Positions 1 to 11,055 of a stretch of 64,000 bases of DNA are shown one piece after another; within the stretch, counting starts at the first letter, position 1, and every line of letters starts with the position of its first letter. The DNA is taken from NCBI RefSeq assembly GCF_013376475.1, contig NZ_CP045508.1, positions 1,237,501-1,301,500 of the forward strand. Reading direction: 5' to 3'. Both the position numbers and the translations under genes were made by a program. The notes under the pieces are model-generated. The model was not told the origin of the DNA. It did not search any database and saw only the letters and a list, made by a program, of their open reading frames with translations. The DNA comes from Desulfolutivibrio sulfoxidireducens (lineage in GTDB: Bacteria > Desulfobacterota > Desulfovibrionia > Desulfovibrionales > Desulfovibrionaceae).

Positions 1-2
1 GG

Positions 3-971
3 CCCCTTCTGGTGTTCATCCTCTTCGGCCTGGCCCTGACCGTGGCCGCCCTGCGCCTGGGCGGCCGGCCGGACCAGGAATCCAGGCCCCTGCCAGGCCT
101 TTTGAGCCTGCCCGGGTTCCTGGTCGTTCTGGCCTGGCTGTTCACGGCCCTGTCCCTGGTGGTCATCATGGGCACCATGTGGCCGGTCATAAGCACGCTG
201 TGGAGCGACAACCCCGTGGGCCTGGACCCCGGGTTCTACAACCGGGCCTGCAACCCCCTGTTCGCCGTGGCCGCCCTGCTTCTGATCCTCTGTCCCTGGC
301 TGGCCTGGAAGGGAGGGGTGCGGGATCGTGGCGCGGCCCTTTGGCTGGGGGTCTTCTCCCTGGCCTCGGGCGTGGCCCTGTATTTTTCGGGCATGACCCA
401 TCCCGTGGCCCTGGCCGCCGCCGTGGGGGCCATCGGGACCCTGGCCGGGGTGCTGCTTCTTTTTGTCCGCGACCGGGCCGCCCGCAGCCGCAAGGGCGGG
501 CTTGCCGGCTATCTGGTCCATGCCGGGACCGCGCTGCTGTTTTTGGGCGTGGCCGTATCCGGCCCCTACCAGAGTTCCAAGGAGGCCATATTGGCCCCGG
601 GCTCGGATATGAACGTGGCCGGGTACCGGCTGGTGTACCGGGACCTGGCCATCACCGAGGGCGCGGCCCAAAGCGTGGCCCAGGCCGTGCTGGACGTGGA
701 AAAGGACGGCCGCAAGGTGGCCGAGTTGACCCCGGAGCGCCGGGTGTATCGCGGCTACGAGCAGCCCTTCGCCGAGGTGTCCACGGTCTTTTCCCTGGGC
801 GACGAGCTGTATGCCGTGCTTTTGAGCTTCACCGACGAAAAGGCCGTGAGCATAAAAATCAGCGTCAACCCCCTGGTCAACTGGATCTGGATCGGCGGCA
901 CGGTCATGAGCCTGGCCGGTCTCGTGGGCCTGTCCCGGTTCCGGCCGGGACGCGGGAGAGGGGAGGCGTAG
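3..971 (+). CDS. ccmF: Cytochrome c heme lyase subunit CcmF (3' part)
   Basis: The gene begins outside the window: the frame is open to the left edge, so only about the last 320 residues are visible. CcmF is an inner-membrane protein that, in system I, transfers heme from CcmE to CXXCH apocytochromes. Several hydrophobic segments are followed by a soluble stretch and a last membrane helix carrying NPLVNWIWIGG, a motif typical of the CcmF family, then a basic tail. It ends 7 bp before ccmA, in the usual ccm order. Family assignment rests on this motif and the neighbours. Confidence 0.9.
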   Translation, partial: PLLVFILFGLALTVAALRLGGRPDQESRPLPGLLSLPGFLVVLAWLFTALSLVVIMGTMWPVISTLWSDNPVGLDPGFYNRACNPLFAVAALLLILCPWLAWKGGVRDRGAALWLGVFSLASGVALYFSGMTHPVALAAAVGAIGTLAGVLLLFVRDRAARSRKGGLAGYLVHAGTALLFLGVAVSGPYQSSKEAILAPGSDMNVAGYRLVYRDLAITEGAAQSVAQAVLDVEKDGRKVAELTPERRVYRGYEQPFAEVSTVFSLGDELYAVLLSFTDEKAVSIKISVNPLVNWIWIGGTVMSLAGLVGLSRFRPGRGRGEA

Positions 972-978
972 GGCGGCC

Positions 979-1686
979 ATGGGCGACGGCGCGGCCAGGA
1001 CCGCGGCGGACCACGGCCCGTGCGTGCTGTTGCGCCTGCGCAAGGTGGCCAAGCGCTACGGGGAGCGGGTCGTCCTTCGCGGCATCGACGTCGAGGTCCT
1101 CTCCGGCTCCATCCTTCTGGTCGTTGGCCGCAACGGCGCGGGCAAATCCACGCTGTTGCGCATCATGGCCGGTCTGGCCAGGCCCGAGCCCGGGGAGGTC
1201 GAACACCTGGTCGATCCCGGCCGGACGGCCTTTCTTGGGCACCGCCCCTTTCTGTATCCCAAGCTTTCGGCCGACGAGAACCTGGCCTTCTGGGGCCGCA
1301 TGCACGGCCGCAACCTCGACCGCACGGCCCGGCTGGAGCTGCTTACGCGCGTGGGGCTGGCCGATTTCGCCCACGAGCCGGCCGGGGTCTTTTCCCGGGG
1401 CATGACCCAGCGCCTGGATCTGGCCCGGGTCTTTGCCCAGTCCCCGCGCCTTTTTTTCCTGGACGAGCCGGCCTCGGGCCTGGACGCCGCCTCCGCCGCG
1501 CTTTTGCGCCGGGAGATGCGCCAGGCCAGGGACGCCGGGGCCGGGGCGGTAATGGTCAGCCACGACGTGGCCGGGGATCTGCCCCTGGCCGACCGGGTGC
1601 TGCATCTGGAAGGGACCCGGGCGGTCTTTCTCGGTCCGGTCCGGGACTTCGACGCCGGGGCCTTCGCGGGGGACCGGGCATGCTGA
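979..1686 (+). CDS. ccmA: Heme exporter ABC ATPase CcmA
   Basis: This 235-residue ABC ATPase works with CcmB and CcmC to release heme-loaded CcmE during cytochrome c maturation. The Walker A motif GRNGAGKST is at residues 50-58. The signature FSRGM is at about 138-142, the form usual for CcmA rather than LSGGQ. Walker B (RLFFLDEP) is at 157-164 and the switch histidine at 195. The stop overlaps the ccmB start by 7 bp, so the two are probably translationally coupled. The N-terminal 15 residues precede the conserved fold, so a slightly later start is possible. Confidence 0.93.
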   Translation: MGDGAARTAADHGPCVLLRLRKVAKRYGERVVLRGIDVEVLSGSILLVVGRNGAGKSTLLRIMAGLARPEPGEVEHLVDPGRTAFLGHRPFLYPKLSADENLAFWGRMHGRNLDRTARLELLTRVGLADFAHEPAGVFSRGMTQRLDLARVFAQSPRLFFLDEPASGLDAASAALLRREMRQARDAGAGAVMVSHDVAGDLPLADRVLHLEGTRAVFLGPVRDFDAGAFAGDRAC

Positions 1687-2351
1687 GGGCCGCCCTGGCC
1701 GTGGCCGCCAAGGACCTGCGCCTCTCCTTCAAGGGCGCCCAGGGACCGGCCCAGACCGTGCTTCTGGGGCTCCTTTTGATTTTTATCTTCAGCCTGTCGC
1801 GCGATCCGGGCGAGCTTTTTCCGCCCCTGTCCGCCTCGGCCGTGTTCTGGCTGGCCACGGCCTTCGGGCAGGTCCTGGTGTTCAATTCCCTGTACGCCCT
1901 GGAGGAGGGCGGCTGCCGGGACGGGCTTCTGCTTTGCCCCGCGCCGATCCAGGCCGTATGGCTGGGAAAGGCCCTGGCCGGACTGGCCCTTCTGGTGTGT
2001 TGCCAACTGGTGTTCGCCCCGGCTGTGGTGGCCTTTTTGGGCCAGCGTCCGGCCGGGTCCCTGGGGTTGGGCCTTGCGTTCATCCTGGCGGCGGACTGGG
2101 GCATCGCCGCCCTGGGATCGCTTCTGGGGGCCATCTCGGCCGGCCAGGGGCAGCGCGAGTCGCTTCTGACCGTGGTCCTTTTCCCGCTTTTGACTCCGCT
2201 TCTTCTGGCCGCCATCCGGCTTCTGGAGGGGGTTTTGTCGGGCGATCCCGGGGACGTCCGGACCTGGCTGGGCATGGCCCTGGCCTTTGACGCGGTGTTT
2301 ACGGCCGCGGCCCTGGCCCTTTTCCCGTCGCTCTACAGCGGCGAGGAGTAG
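1680..2351 (+). CDS. ccmB: Heme exporter membrane subunit CcmB
   Basis: This 223-residue polytopic membrane protein is the permease partner of CcmA. It starts MLRAALAVAAKDLRLSFKG, followed by about six hydrophobic segments, which is the CcmB pattern (a short cytoplasmic amphipathic start, then membrane helices). Its start codon lies inside the end of ccmA. Normally ccmC follows immediately, but here a toxin-antitoxin pair and about 160 bp of noncoding DNA intervene. Confidence 0.92.
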   Translation: MLRAALAVAAKDLRLSFKGAQGPAQTVLLGLLLIFIFSLSRDPGELFPPLSASAVFWLATAFGQVLVFNSLYALEEGGCRDGLLLCPAPIQAVWLGKALAGLALLVCCQLVFAPAVVAFLGQRPAGSLGLGLAFILAADWGIAALGSLLGAISAGQGQRESLLTVVLFPLLTPLLLAAIRLLEGVLSGDPGDVRTWLGMALAFDAVFTAAALALFPSLYSGEE

Positions 2352-2460
2352 GGGGGGCGCCGGCCGCTCAAAGGGGCCTCGCGTCGCGGGCGGAGATTGT
2401 TTTTTCCCCTTTTTCCGGATACCCAGGCACAAGCGCGATGCGAAAGTCCGAGCGTTCGAC

Positions 2461-2480
2461 GCGGCGGGGAGTCCCGCCGC
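2461..2480. repeat. Perfect 8-bp inverted repeat upstream of the toxin-antitoxin pair
   Basis: GCGGCGGG and CCCGCCGC are separated by GAGT. The palindrome lies in the noncoding stretch between ccmB and the antitoxin and has no T-run behind it, so it does not look like an intrinsic terminator. It could be an operator for the antitoxin or a mark of the insertion event. Both ideas are inference from position only. Confidence 0.4.
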
Positions 2481-2514
2481 ACGCGCCCTGGACATGGGCG
2501 CGCGGGAGGCCGTC

Positions 2515-2712
2515 ATGTTGGTTGTGCGCACGAGGGTGAAGGCCGGCGAGGACGTGCTGCGCATGGAACTGCCCGAGACGTACCGGGACACGAACCTCGT
2601 GGTGACGATCAAGACCGAGCGGGACATGGCCCACGATCTTTTGCTGGACAGGGTGGGCGTCGACACTCGAGGATTCGTTTTCGACCGGGACGAGATCCAT
2701 GCCGGCGGATAG
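2515..2712 (+). CDS. Putative antitoxin of a PIN-type toxin-antitoxin pair
   Basis: This 65-residue protein starts MLVVRTRVKAGEDVLRMELP. It overlaps the downstream PIN-domain gene by 14 bp, the classic layout of an antitoxin encoded before its VapC-like toxin. The N-terminal half predicts a small beta-rich DNA-binding type fold; I do not recognise a named antitoxin family. The frame extends further upstream, but the ATG at 2515 puts the start directly before the conserved-looking part. The antitoxin role is inferred from position and size. Confidence 0.6.
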   Translation: MLVVRTRVKAGEDVLRMELPETYRDTNLVVTIKTERDMAHDLLLDRVGVDTRGFVFDRDEIHAGG

Positions 2713-3115
2713 ACGCTTTGTGGACACCAACGTCCTGGTGTATGCCTATTCGTCCACGGAACCGGGAAAGCGCGCCGTGGCCCTGGCTCTTCTGAAACAG
2801 GACATCGTCATGAGCGTCCAGGTCCTTGGCGAGTTCGTCTGGGTGATGCACCGGAAATTCGGCGTGGCCTACGACGTCCTCGCGGACATCGTGTCCGGAA
2901 TGCGCACGTATTTCGAGATCGTCGGGGTGGACGGCCAGGCCGTGCAGAGGGCTCTCCGGCTGTGCGCCGATCACGGTCTGCCGTATTGGGACGCCCTGGT
3001 CGCGGCCTCGGCCTCGGCCATGGAGGCCGGGTGTGGGGAACTCCTGACGGAAGATTTCCAGAACGGTCGGGTGATCGATGACCGTCTGCGCATCGTCAAT
3101 CCATTCGTCGAATGA
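2699..3115 (+). CDS. PIN-domain ribonuclease toxin (VapC-like)
   Basis: This 138-residue protein has the acidic residues of PIN-domain nucleases: D9 in FVDTNVLVYA, E45 in LGEFVWV, D98 in YWDALVAA and D119 in LLTEDF. PIN toxins cleave RNA (often tRNA or rRNA) using a metal held by these residues. The start ATG lies within the antitoxin gene. The pair sits between ccmB and ccmC, which are adjacent in most ccm operons, so it has probably been inserted there. The specific RNA target cannot be told from sequence. Confidence 0.85.
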   Translation: MPADRRFVDTNVLVYAYSSTEPGKRAVALALLKQDIVMSVQVLGEFVWVMHRKFGVAYDVLADIVSGMRTYFEIVGVDGQAVQRALRLCADHGLPYWDALVAASASAMEAGCGELLTEDFQNGRVIDDRLRIVNPFVE

Positions 3116-3164
3116 CCTGGGCTCAAGGGACTCGCCCGCCCCGGAACCGCATGCTTGGAGAGTC

Positions 3165-3824
3165 ATGATCATCCTCAGTCTGGCCACCGTCCTGGCCTTT
3201 GTCGCCGCCCAGTCGCTGATCTGGTTCTACGCCCCGGTGGAGGCCACCATGGGCGTGGTCCAGAAGATCTTCTACATGCACATGCCCATGGCCGGCTGGT
3301 CCATGGTCGCCTTCGCCGTGGTCTTCGCGGCCTCCGTGCTCTACCTGCTTGGCCGCGACCCCAAATGGGACAGGGTGGCCGGGGCCGCCGCCGAGGTCGG
3401 GGTCCTTTTCAGCGGCCTGGCCCTTCTGACCGGCATGATGTGGGCCCGGCCCATCTGGAACGTGTGGTGGACCTGGGACCCCAGACTGACCACCACCCTG
3501 GTCATGTGGTTCGTCTACGCCGCCTACCTGGTCCTGCGGGCCTCGGACATGGGCCCCGGGCGCAGGCGGCTGGTGTGCGCCGTGCTCGGGGTGGCGGCCT
3601 TTCTGGACGTGCCCCTGGTCTTTTTGTCGGCCAGGTACTGGCGCAGCATCCACCCGGCGGTCCTGGGCGCCCAGGGCGGCGGCCTGGAACCGGAGATGGT
3701 GACCACCCTCGTCGCCGGCCTAGTGGCCTTCGGCCTGTTGTTCGCGGTCCTTCTGCGCCTGCGCGCGACCCAGATGGCCCTGGCGGCCCGTGTTGCCGCC
3801 CGGGCCCTGGACGGTTCCTCCTGA
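3165..3824 (+). CDS. ccmC: Heme exporter protein CcmC
   Basis: This membrane protein of about 219 residues handles heme delivery to CcmE. The diagnostic features are LIWFYAPVEATMGVVQKIFY near the N-terminus and the tryptophan-rich WWTWDPRLTTTLVMWF heme-binding loop, with histidines in the periplasmic loops. I chose the ATG at 3165 because it gives the usual N-terminus just before the first helix; GGAG lies 4 bp upstream. The frame is open back into the toxin gene, so the native start may have been altered when the toxin-antitoxin pair arrived. Confidence 0.9.
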   Translation: MIILSLATVLAFVAAQSLIWFYAPVEATMGVVQKIFYMHMPMAGWSMVAFAVVFAASVLYLLGRDPKWDRVAGAAAEVGVLFSGLALLTGMMWARPIWNVWWTWDPRLTTTLVMWFVYAAYLVLRASDMGPGRRRLVCAVLGVAAFLDVPLVFLSARYWRSIHPAVLGAQGGGLEPEMVTTLVAGLVAFGLLFAVLLRLRATQMALAARVAARALDGSS

Positions 3825-3837
3825 AACGGACGGATGC

Positions 3838-3981
3838 ATGGAAAAAGAAACCTATCTCTTCGTGGCCAACGCCCTGGTATGGATCGGGGTGGGCGGCTAC
3901 CTGCTGTTTCTGTCCCGGGCCCAGGCCCGGCTGAAAAAACGCCTCGAACGTCTGGAGACGCCTCGTGACCACGACGCCTGA
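3838..3981 (+). CDS. ccmD: CcmD-like small membrane protein
   Basis: This 47-residue protein has one hydrophobic helix (about residues 6-25) followed by a positively charged helix rich in Lys, Arg and Leu. That is the layout of CcmD, which stabilises the CcmABC complex and holds CcmE. Position between ccmC and the TPR gene supports this. It starts 13 bp after ccmC and overlaps the next gene by 17 bp. Sequence conservation in CcmD is low, so the call rests on size, topology and context. Confidence 0.78.
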   Translation: MEKETYLFVANALVWIGVGGYLLFLSRAQARLKKRLERLETPRDHDA

Positions 3982-4594
3982 CACGTCCCTTCGGGACCCG
4001 GACGGCCGGGCCGCCCTGGCCGGAAAATACGCCGCCGCGCTCATGGGGTTGGCCCTGGCGGCCATATTTCTGGGCTCCTTTCTGTACCGGGTGGAGAATC
4101 CCTCCCAGGTGGTGCGCGCCGACGTGCCGGCCATGCCCCAGGGCATGGCCGACGGCGGCCCCATGAAGGAGATCATGGAGCTCATGCAGCGCCAGAAGGC
4201 CGAGCCGGACAACCCGGCCGTGCAGCTGGAACTGGCCGAGCGGTTCATGATGATGGGGGCCTTTGACCGGGCGCTGATCTTTCTGGAGAAGGCCGAACAG
4301 CTCGATCCGAAAAATCCCCAGGTCTTAAACGACAAGGGCATCGCCCTGCACAACGTCGGCCGGTCTGAGGAGGCCAAAAGCGCCTTCGAGGCCATTCTGG
4401 TCGCAAATCCCGATGACTACCGGGCCCGCTTCAACCTGGGGCTGCTTTACAAATACGCCCTGGGCGACATGGCCAAGGCCGCCGAGCAGCTCAAGGCCGT
4501 CATGGATTCCCCCGCGGCCGACGAACGGACGAAAAAACAGGCCGGGGAGGAATTGGCATCCCCCCCCGAGTCCGGCGAAAAGCCCGGGCAATGA
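3965..4594 (+). CDS. Membrane-anchored TPR protein of the ccm operon (CcmI-like role)
   Basis: This 209-residue protein has one N-terminal membrane helix (about residues 22-42) and then three tetratricopeptide repeats (about 75-180; for example NPAVQLELAERFMMMGAFDR). In system I, CcmI/CcmH-type TPR domains hold apocytochrome c for heme ligation, and this protein occupies that place at the end of the operon. The start is GTG at 3965 inside ccmD. A specific CcmI homology cannot be claimed from sequence alone. Confidence 0.75.
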   Translation: MTTTPDTSLRDPDGRAALAGKYAAALMGLALAAIFLGSFLYRVENPSQVVRADVPAMPQGMADGGPMKEIMELMQRQKAEPDNPAVQLELAERFMMMGAFDRALIFLEKAEQLDPKNPQVLNDKGIALHNVGRSEEAKSAFEAILVANPDDYRARFNLGLLYKYALGDMAKAAEQLKAVMDSPAADERTKKQAGEELASPPESGEKPGQ

Positions 4595-4602
4595 TCCCTT
4601 GC

Positions 4603-4635
4603 GCCGCGCGAACACGCGCGGCGACATTGCTTTTT
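4603..4635 (+). terminator. Probable weak intrinsic terminator after the ccm operon
   Basis: The stem GCCGCGCG/CGCGCGGC (4603-4610 and 4615-4622) with loop AACA is followed after 8 bases by a run of five T. The distance from stem to T-run makes it a weak terminator. It lies between the ccm operon and livK. Confidence 0.5.
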
Positions 4636-4758
4636 ATGACGATTTGGTGAACTCTTTCATCCCGATGGAGTTGTGCGCCCACCGGGCGTCCGGATGAAAT
4701 CGTCTGTCTCGTCCCTGGGACGACGCACCATGCCAACCCGCTATGCAAGGAGGACGTC

Positions 4759-5919
4759 ATGCTTGGCAAAGGTCTGAAACTTTTGGGAACCGCCTGCCTG
4801 ATGGGGCTTCTCATGGCCGCCGTTCCGGCCGTGGCCGGGGACGTGATCAAGTTCGCCGTGCCCTCGCCCTACACCGGCAGCGCCGCCGGGTTCGGCGAGA
4901 ACGTCAAGGCCGGCGTGACGCTCAAGGTCGAGGAGATCAACGCCGCCGGGGGCATAAACGGCAAGAAGGTCGAGGCCGTGTACCTGGACGAGCAGTGCGA
5001 GCCCCGCGAGGCGGCCACCGTGTCCACCAAGATCGCCAACGACAAGGACATCGTGGGCATCGTCGGACACCTGTGCTCCTCGGCCCACCTGGCCGCCCTG
5101 CCCACCTACGTGCGCGAGGGTATCGCCGCCATCTCGCCCACGGCCACCAACGTGACCATCACCACCAAGAACAAGGACGCGGCGGGCAAGGTCTGGTCCT
5201 TCCGCAACGTCTACCGCGACGACTTCCAGGGCAAGTTTCTGGCCCAGTACGTGGACAAGGTCATGGGCCTGAAAAAGGTCGCCGTGTTCTACGAGAACAA
5301 CGACTACGGCATCGGCCTCAAGGACGCCTTCGTGGCCGAGGCCAAGAAGATCGGCCTGAGCATCGTGGGCGAGGAGGCCTACATGAAGGGCGCCCAGGAT
5401 TTCAATCCGCAACTGACCAAGATGAAGGGCGGCGAGCCCCAGGCCCTGTTCATCGCCGGGTACTATCCCGAGGGCGCGCTCATCGTGGACCAGGCCAAAA
5501 AAATCGGCCTGGACGTGCCCAAGTTCGGGGCCGACGGCTTTGACAACGCCGACTACATCAAGCTGGCCGGCGACGCCGCCGACGGCCTGTATCTGACCGC
5601 CCCGTTTCTGGCCGAGACCGCCGGTCCCGACGCCAAGAAATTCATCGACACCTTCAAGACCCGCTTCGGCCGGGATGTTGACTGGATGAGCGCCAACGCG
5701 TACGACGCCGCCGGAATGCTGGCCGACGCCGTGGCCAAGGTCGGCACCGACCGGGCCAAGATCCGCGACTACCTGGCCGGCATCAATACCGCGGACAAGG
5801 GCTACAAGGGCGTCACCGGCGTCAACTACTTCGACGAGAACGGCGACTGCTTAAAGCCCGCCTACGTGAAGATGGTCAAGGACAACGCGTTCGGCCCGGC
5901 TCCCAAGCAGATGGACTAG
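4759..5919 (+). CDS. livK: Branched-chain amino acid ABC transporter, periplasmic binding protein
   Basis: This 386-residue type I periplasmic binding protein has a Sec signal peptide (basic start, hydrophobic core, cleavage near AVAG at about residue 25). The mature start DVIKFAVPSPYTGSAAGFGE matches the LivK/Leu-Ile-Val binding family. A good ribosome site (AAGGAGG) lies 5 bp before the ATG. It is first in the livKHMGF cluster and is separated from livH by a strong hairpin, which would allow it to be made in excess over the membrane parts. The exact ligand is not certain. Confidence 0.93.
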   Translation: MLGKGLKLLGTACLMGLLMAAVPAVAGDVIKFAVPSPYTGSAAGFGENVKAGVTLKVEEINAAGGINGKKVEAVYLDEQCEPREAATVSTKIANDKDIVGIVGHLCSSAHLAALPTYVREGIAAISPTATNVTITTKNKDAAGKVWSFRNVYRDDFQGKFLAQYVDKVMGLKKVAVFYENNDYGIGLKDAFVAEAKKIGLSIVGEEAYMKGAQDFNPQLTKMKGGEPQALFIAGYYPEGALIVDQAKKIGLDVPKFGADGFDNADYIKLAGDAADGLYLTAPFLAETAGPDAKKFIDTFKTRFGRDVDWMSANAYDAAGMLADAVAKVGTDRAKIRDYLAGINTADKGYKGVTGVNYFDENGDCLKPAYVKMVKDNAFGPAPKQMD

Positions 5920-5939
5920 GGCGGACAGGATATCCGGAA

Positions 5940-5974
5940 ACGAAACAGGCTGGACACCCTCCAGCCTGTTTCGT
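5940..5974 (+). terminator. Strong hairpin between livK and livH
   Basis: ACGAAACAGGCTGG and CCAGCCTGTTTCGT form a perfect 14-bp stem around a 7-base loop. There is no T-run after it. By analogy with other binding-protein operons it probably stabilises the livK message or partly stops transcription, so that livK is expressed above livHMGF. Confidence 0.7.
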
Positions 5975-6062
5975 TCCCAGGGCGGTCACACAAACGGCGA
6001 TGCGTCGCCGATGACGAACGGATGCGTCCACGCCGGACGCGCGCACGCGGCGGGAGTCGGCC

Positions 6063-6950
6063 TTGCTCGAACAACAACTGGTCAACGGCTTCACCCTGGG
6101 CCTCATCTACGCGCTGATCGCCGTGGGCTACACCATGGTCTACGGGGTCATCGAGCTGATCAATTTCGCCCACGGCGAAGTCTACATGTTCGGCGCGTTT
6201 CTGTGCATGATGTTTTTGACCGTCTTCGGCGCGCCCCTGATCGTGGCCGTGCTTTTGTCCATGGCCTGCTGCGCGCTCATGGGCGTGCTTCTGGACGTGG
6301 TGGCCTACCGCCCCCTGCGAAACGCCCCCCGCCTGGCCGCCCTGATCACCGCCATCGGCATGTCCATCTTTCTGCAGAACCTGGCCATGATCATCTGGGG
6401 CAGCCGCCCCTTGCCCTTCGTGAAACAGGCCCTGCCCGCCTTTTTCAAGAACACCGCCCTCTCCTTCGGCGATGTCAACATCTCCTGGATGCAGATGGCC
6501 ATCTACATCGCGGCCGTGGCCATGATGATCTCGCTCAACCTGGTCATCACCAGGACCAGGATCGGCACGGCCATGCGCGCCCTGGCCCAGAACCGGGTCT
6601 GCGCCTCGCTTATGGGCATAAACGTCAACCGGGTCATCTCGTTTACCTTCGCCCTGGGCTCGGGCCTTGGGGCCATGGCCGGGATCATGGTGTCCATGTT
6701 CTACAACACCATGTATCCGACCATGGGCTACAACGCCGGAGTCAAGGCCTTCGCCGCCGCTGTCCTGGGCGGCATCGGCTCGGTCCCCGGGGCCATGTTC
6801 GGGGGCATCGTGCTCGGCATCGCCGAGACCCTCGGGGCCGGATACGTGTCCTCGCCCTACCGCGACGGCGTGGCCTACGCGGTCATGATCCTGGTCATCA
6901 TCCTTCGGCCCTCGGGACTCCTCGGGCGGGCCGTGACGGAAAAGGCCTGA
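6063..6950 (+). CDS. livH: Branched-chain amino acid ABC transporter permease LivH
   Basis: This 295-residue inner-membrane permease has the LivH opening LVNGFTLGLIYALIAVGYTM and the conserved INFAHGE segment. The start is TTG at 6063, supported by GGGAG 6 bp upstream (6052-6056); no ATG fits the conserved N-terminus. It pairs with LivM to form the transmembrane channel, driven by LivG and LivF. Confidence 0.93.
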   Translation: MLEQQLVNGFTLGLIYALIAVGYTMVYGVIELINFAHGEVYMFGAFLCMMFLTVFGAPLIVAVLLSMACCALMGVLLDVVAYRPLRNAPRLAALITAIGMSIFLQNLAMIIWGSRPLPFVKQALPAFFKNTALSFGDVNISWMQMAIYIAAVAMMISLNLVITRTRIGTAMRALAQNRVCASLMGINVNRVISFTFALGSGLGAMAGIMVSMFYNTMYPTMGYNAGVKAFAAAVLGGIGSVPGAMFGGIVLGIAETLGAGYVSSPYRDGVAYAVMILVIILRPSGLLGRAVTEKA

Positions 6951-6999
6951 TCCGGACGATCCGGATCCTCCCCCCCACCCCGAACCCCGGTTTGCGGAT

Positions 7000-8055
7000 A
7001 TGCGCGGCGTCACGGCACTTCTCGGTCCCCTGAAATACCTGCTTCTGGCGGCGGCCCTTCTCTATCCCCTGACCCCGGTAAGCGACGTCTACGTGCTGCA
7101 CGTCGTGGTCCTGGTCATGGTCTACATGGTCCTGGCCATGGGGCTTAACATCCTGCCCGGCTTCTGCGGCCTTCTGGACCTCGGGTACGTGGGCTTCTAC
7201 GGCATCGGGGCCTACACCGCCGGACTTCTGACGCTCAACTACGACCTGTCCTTCTGGGTCATCGTGCCCCTGGCGGTGATAAACGGGGCCCTGTGGGGCG
7301 TGATCCTGGGCGCGCCGACCCTGCGCCTGGTGGGCGACTATTTCGCCATCGTGACCTTCGGATTCTCGGAACTGGTGGTCCTGTTCCTGACCAACGAGAT
7401 CTGGCTCACGCGCGGCCCCCTGGGGCTTCCCGGCATCGCCCCGGTGTCGCTGGACATTTCCTGGCTGTCGCGGCTTTTAAACCCCGAATGGAACTGGAAA
7501 TACACCTTTTCCGGGGAGATTCCGTACTACTATCTGGGCATGGTCATGGTCTTCGCGGTCTACGTGGTCATGCGCCGGGTGGAGGATTCGCGCCTGGGCC
7601 GGGCCTGGCTGGCCATCCGCGAGGATCCCCTGGCCGCCGCCTCCACGGGCGTGAACCTTTTCGCCTACAAGGTCATCGCCTTTGCCGTGTCCACGGGCAT
7701 CGGGGCCCTGGCCGGGTCCTTTTTCGCCCGATGGACCATGTTTCTGTCCCCGGACATGTTCAAGTTCTGGGAATCCTTCCTGGTCTTGTGCATGGTGGTC
7801 CTCGGGGGGCTTGGCAACATCAACGGCGCGCTCATCGGCGCGGCCGTGCTCATCTCCCTGGGCGAGGTCCTGCGGGTGGCCCTGCCGCAACTCGGGCTTC
7901 CGGCCGAGACCCGTTTTCTGGTGTACGGACTGATCATGGTGCTGATCATGCGTTTTCGTCCGGGCGGCTTTTTCACGGTCGTGTCCGAGTCCACCATGAA
8001 AAGCCCGTTGATCATCGACCTGCGCCGCAGGCTTGCGGCGCGAAAGGCCGGATAG
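7000..8055 (+). CDS. livM: Branched-chain amino acid ABC transporter permease LivM
   Basis: This 351-residue polytopic membrane protein has the LivM family segment GLNILPGFCGLLDLGYVGFYGIGAY split across helices 2-3 and the cytoplasmic EAA-like loop RLGRAWLAIREDPLAAASTG. It is the second channel subunit of the Liv transporter. It starts 49 bp after livH; the ribosome site is weak. livG follows 6 bp after its stop. Confidence 0.93.
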   Translation: MRGVTALLGPLKYLLLAAALLYPLTPVSDVYVLHVVVLVMVYMVLAMGLNILPGFCGLLDLGYVGFYGIGAYTAGLLTLNYDLSFWVIVPLAVINGALWGVILGAPTLRLVGDYFAIVTFGFSELVVLFLTNEIWLTRGPLGLPGIAPVSLDISWLSRLLNPEWNWKYTFSGEIPYYYLGMVMVFAVYVVMRRVEDSRLGRAWLAIREDPLAAASTGVNLFAYKVIAFAVSTGIGALAGSFFARWTMFLSPDMFKFWESFLVLCMVVLGGLGNINGALIGAAVLISLGEVLRVALPQLGLPAETRFLVYGLIMVLIMRFRPGGFFTVVSESTMKSPLIIDLRRRLAARKAG

Positions 8056-8061
8056 GGCGTT

Positions 8062-8839
8062 ATGGAAGCGATTTTGCGGGTGGAGGGGGTCAGCAAGAGG
8101 TTCGGGGGCCTTATGGCCTTAAGCGACGTCACCTTCGAGGTGCCCCGGGGGCGCATCCTGGGCCTTATCGGCCCCAACGGCGCGGGCAAGACCACCATGT
8201 TCAACTGCGTGGCCGGGCTGTACAAACCCACCGAGGGGGCCATCGTGTTTCGTCCGGCTGGCCGGGACCAGCACGTGCAGGGCCTGAAGCCCGAAAAAAT
8301 GACCGCCCTGGGCGTGGCCCGCACCTTCCAGAACATCCGGCTTTTTTCGTCGCTGACGGTCCTGGACAACGTGCGCGTCGGTCGCCACTGCCGGACCACA
8401 TCCAATTTTTTCGGGGCCGTGCTGCGCACCCCGGCCCAGCGCGCCGAGGAGCGCCGGATCATCGACGACGCCATGGCCTGGCTCGATTTCGTGGGCCTGG
8501 GGGAGGCCGCCCTGTCCCCGGCCGCAAGCCTGTCCTACGGCGACCAGCGCCGCCTGGAGATCGCCCGGGCCCTGGCCACGGACCCCAGGCTCCTTCTGCT
8601 CGACGAACCGGCCGCGGGCATGAACCCCAAGGAGACCGAATCCCTGGTGGACCTCATCCACGCCATTTTGGAAAAGGACGTGACCGTGGTCCTGATCGAA
8701 CACGACATGAAGCTGGTCATGCGCATCTGCGAGCATCTGGTGGTCCTGGACCACGGGGTCAAGATCGCCGAGGGGCCGCCCGAGGCCATCCGGGCCAACC
8801 CCGAGGTCATCGAGGCCTACCTCGGAAAGGGCGCGGCCC

Positions 8840-8847
<8 letters not shown>
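8062..8847 (+). CDS. livG: Branched-chain amino acid ABC transporter ATPase LivG
   Basis: This 261-residue ATPase has Walker A GPNGAGKTT (37-45), signature LSYGDQRR (from 157), Walker B LLLLDEP (177-183) and switch His214. The C-terminal stretch HGVKIAEGPPEAI is typical of LivG. It energises LivHM together with LivF. Its end overlaps the livF start by 8 bp. Confidence 0.94.
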
Positions 8848-11051
<2,204 letters not shown>

Positions 11052-11055
11052 CGGC

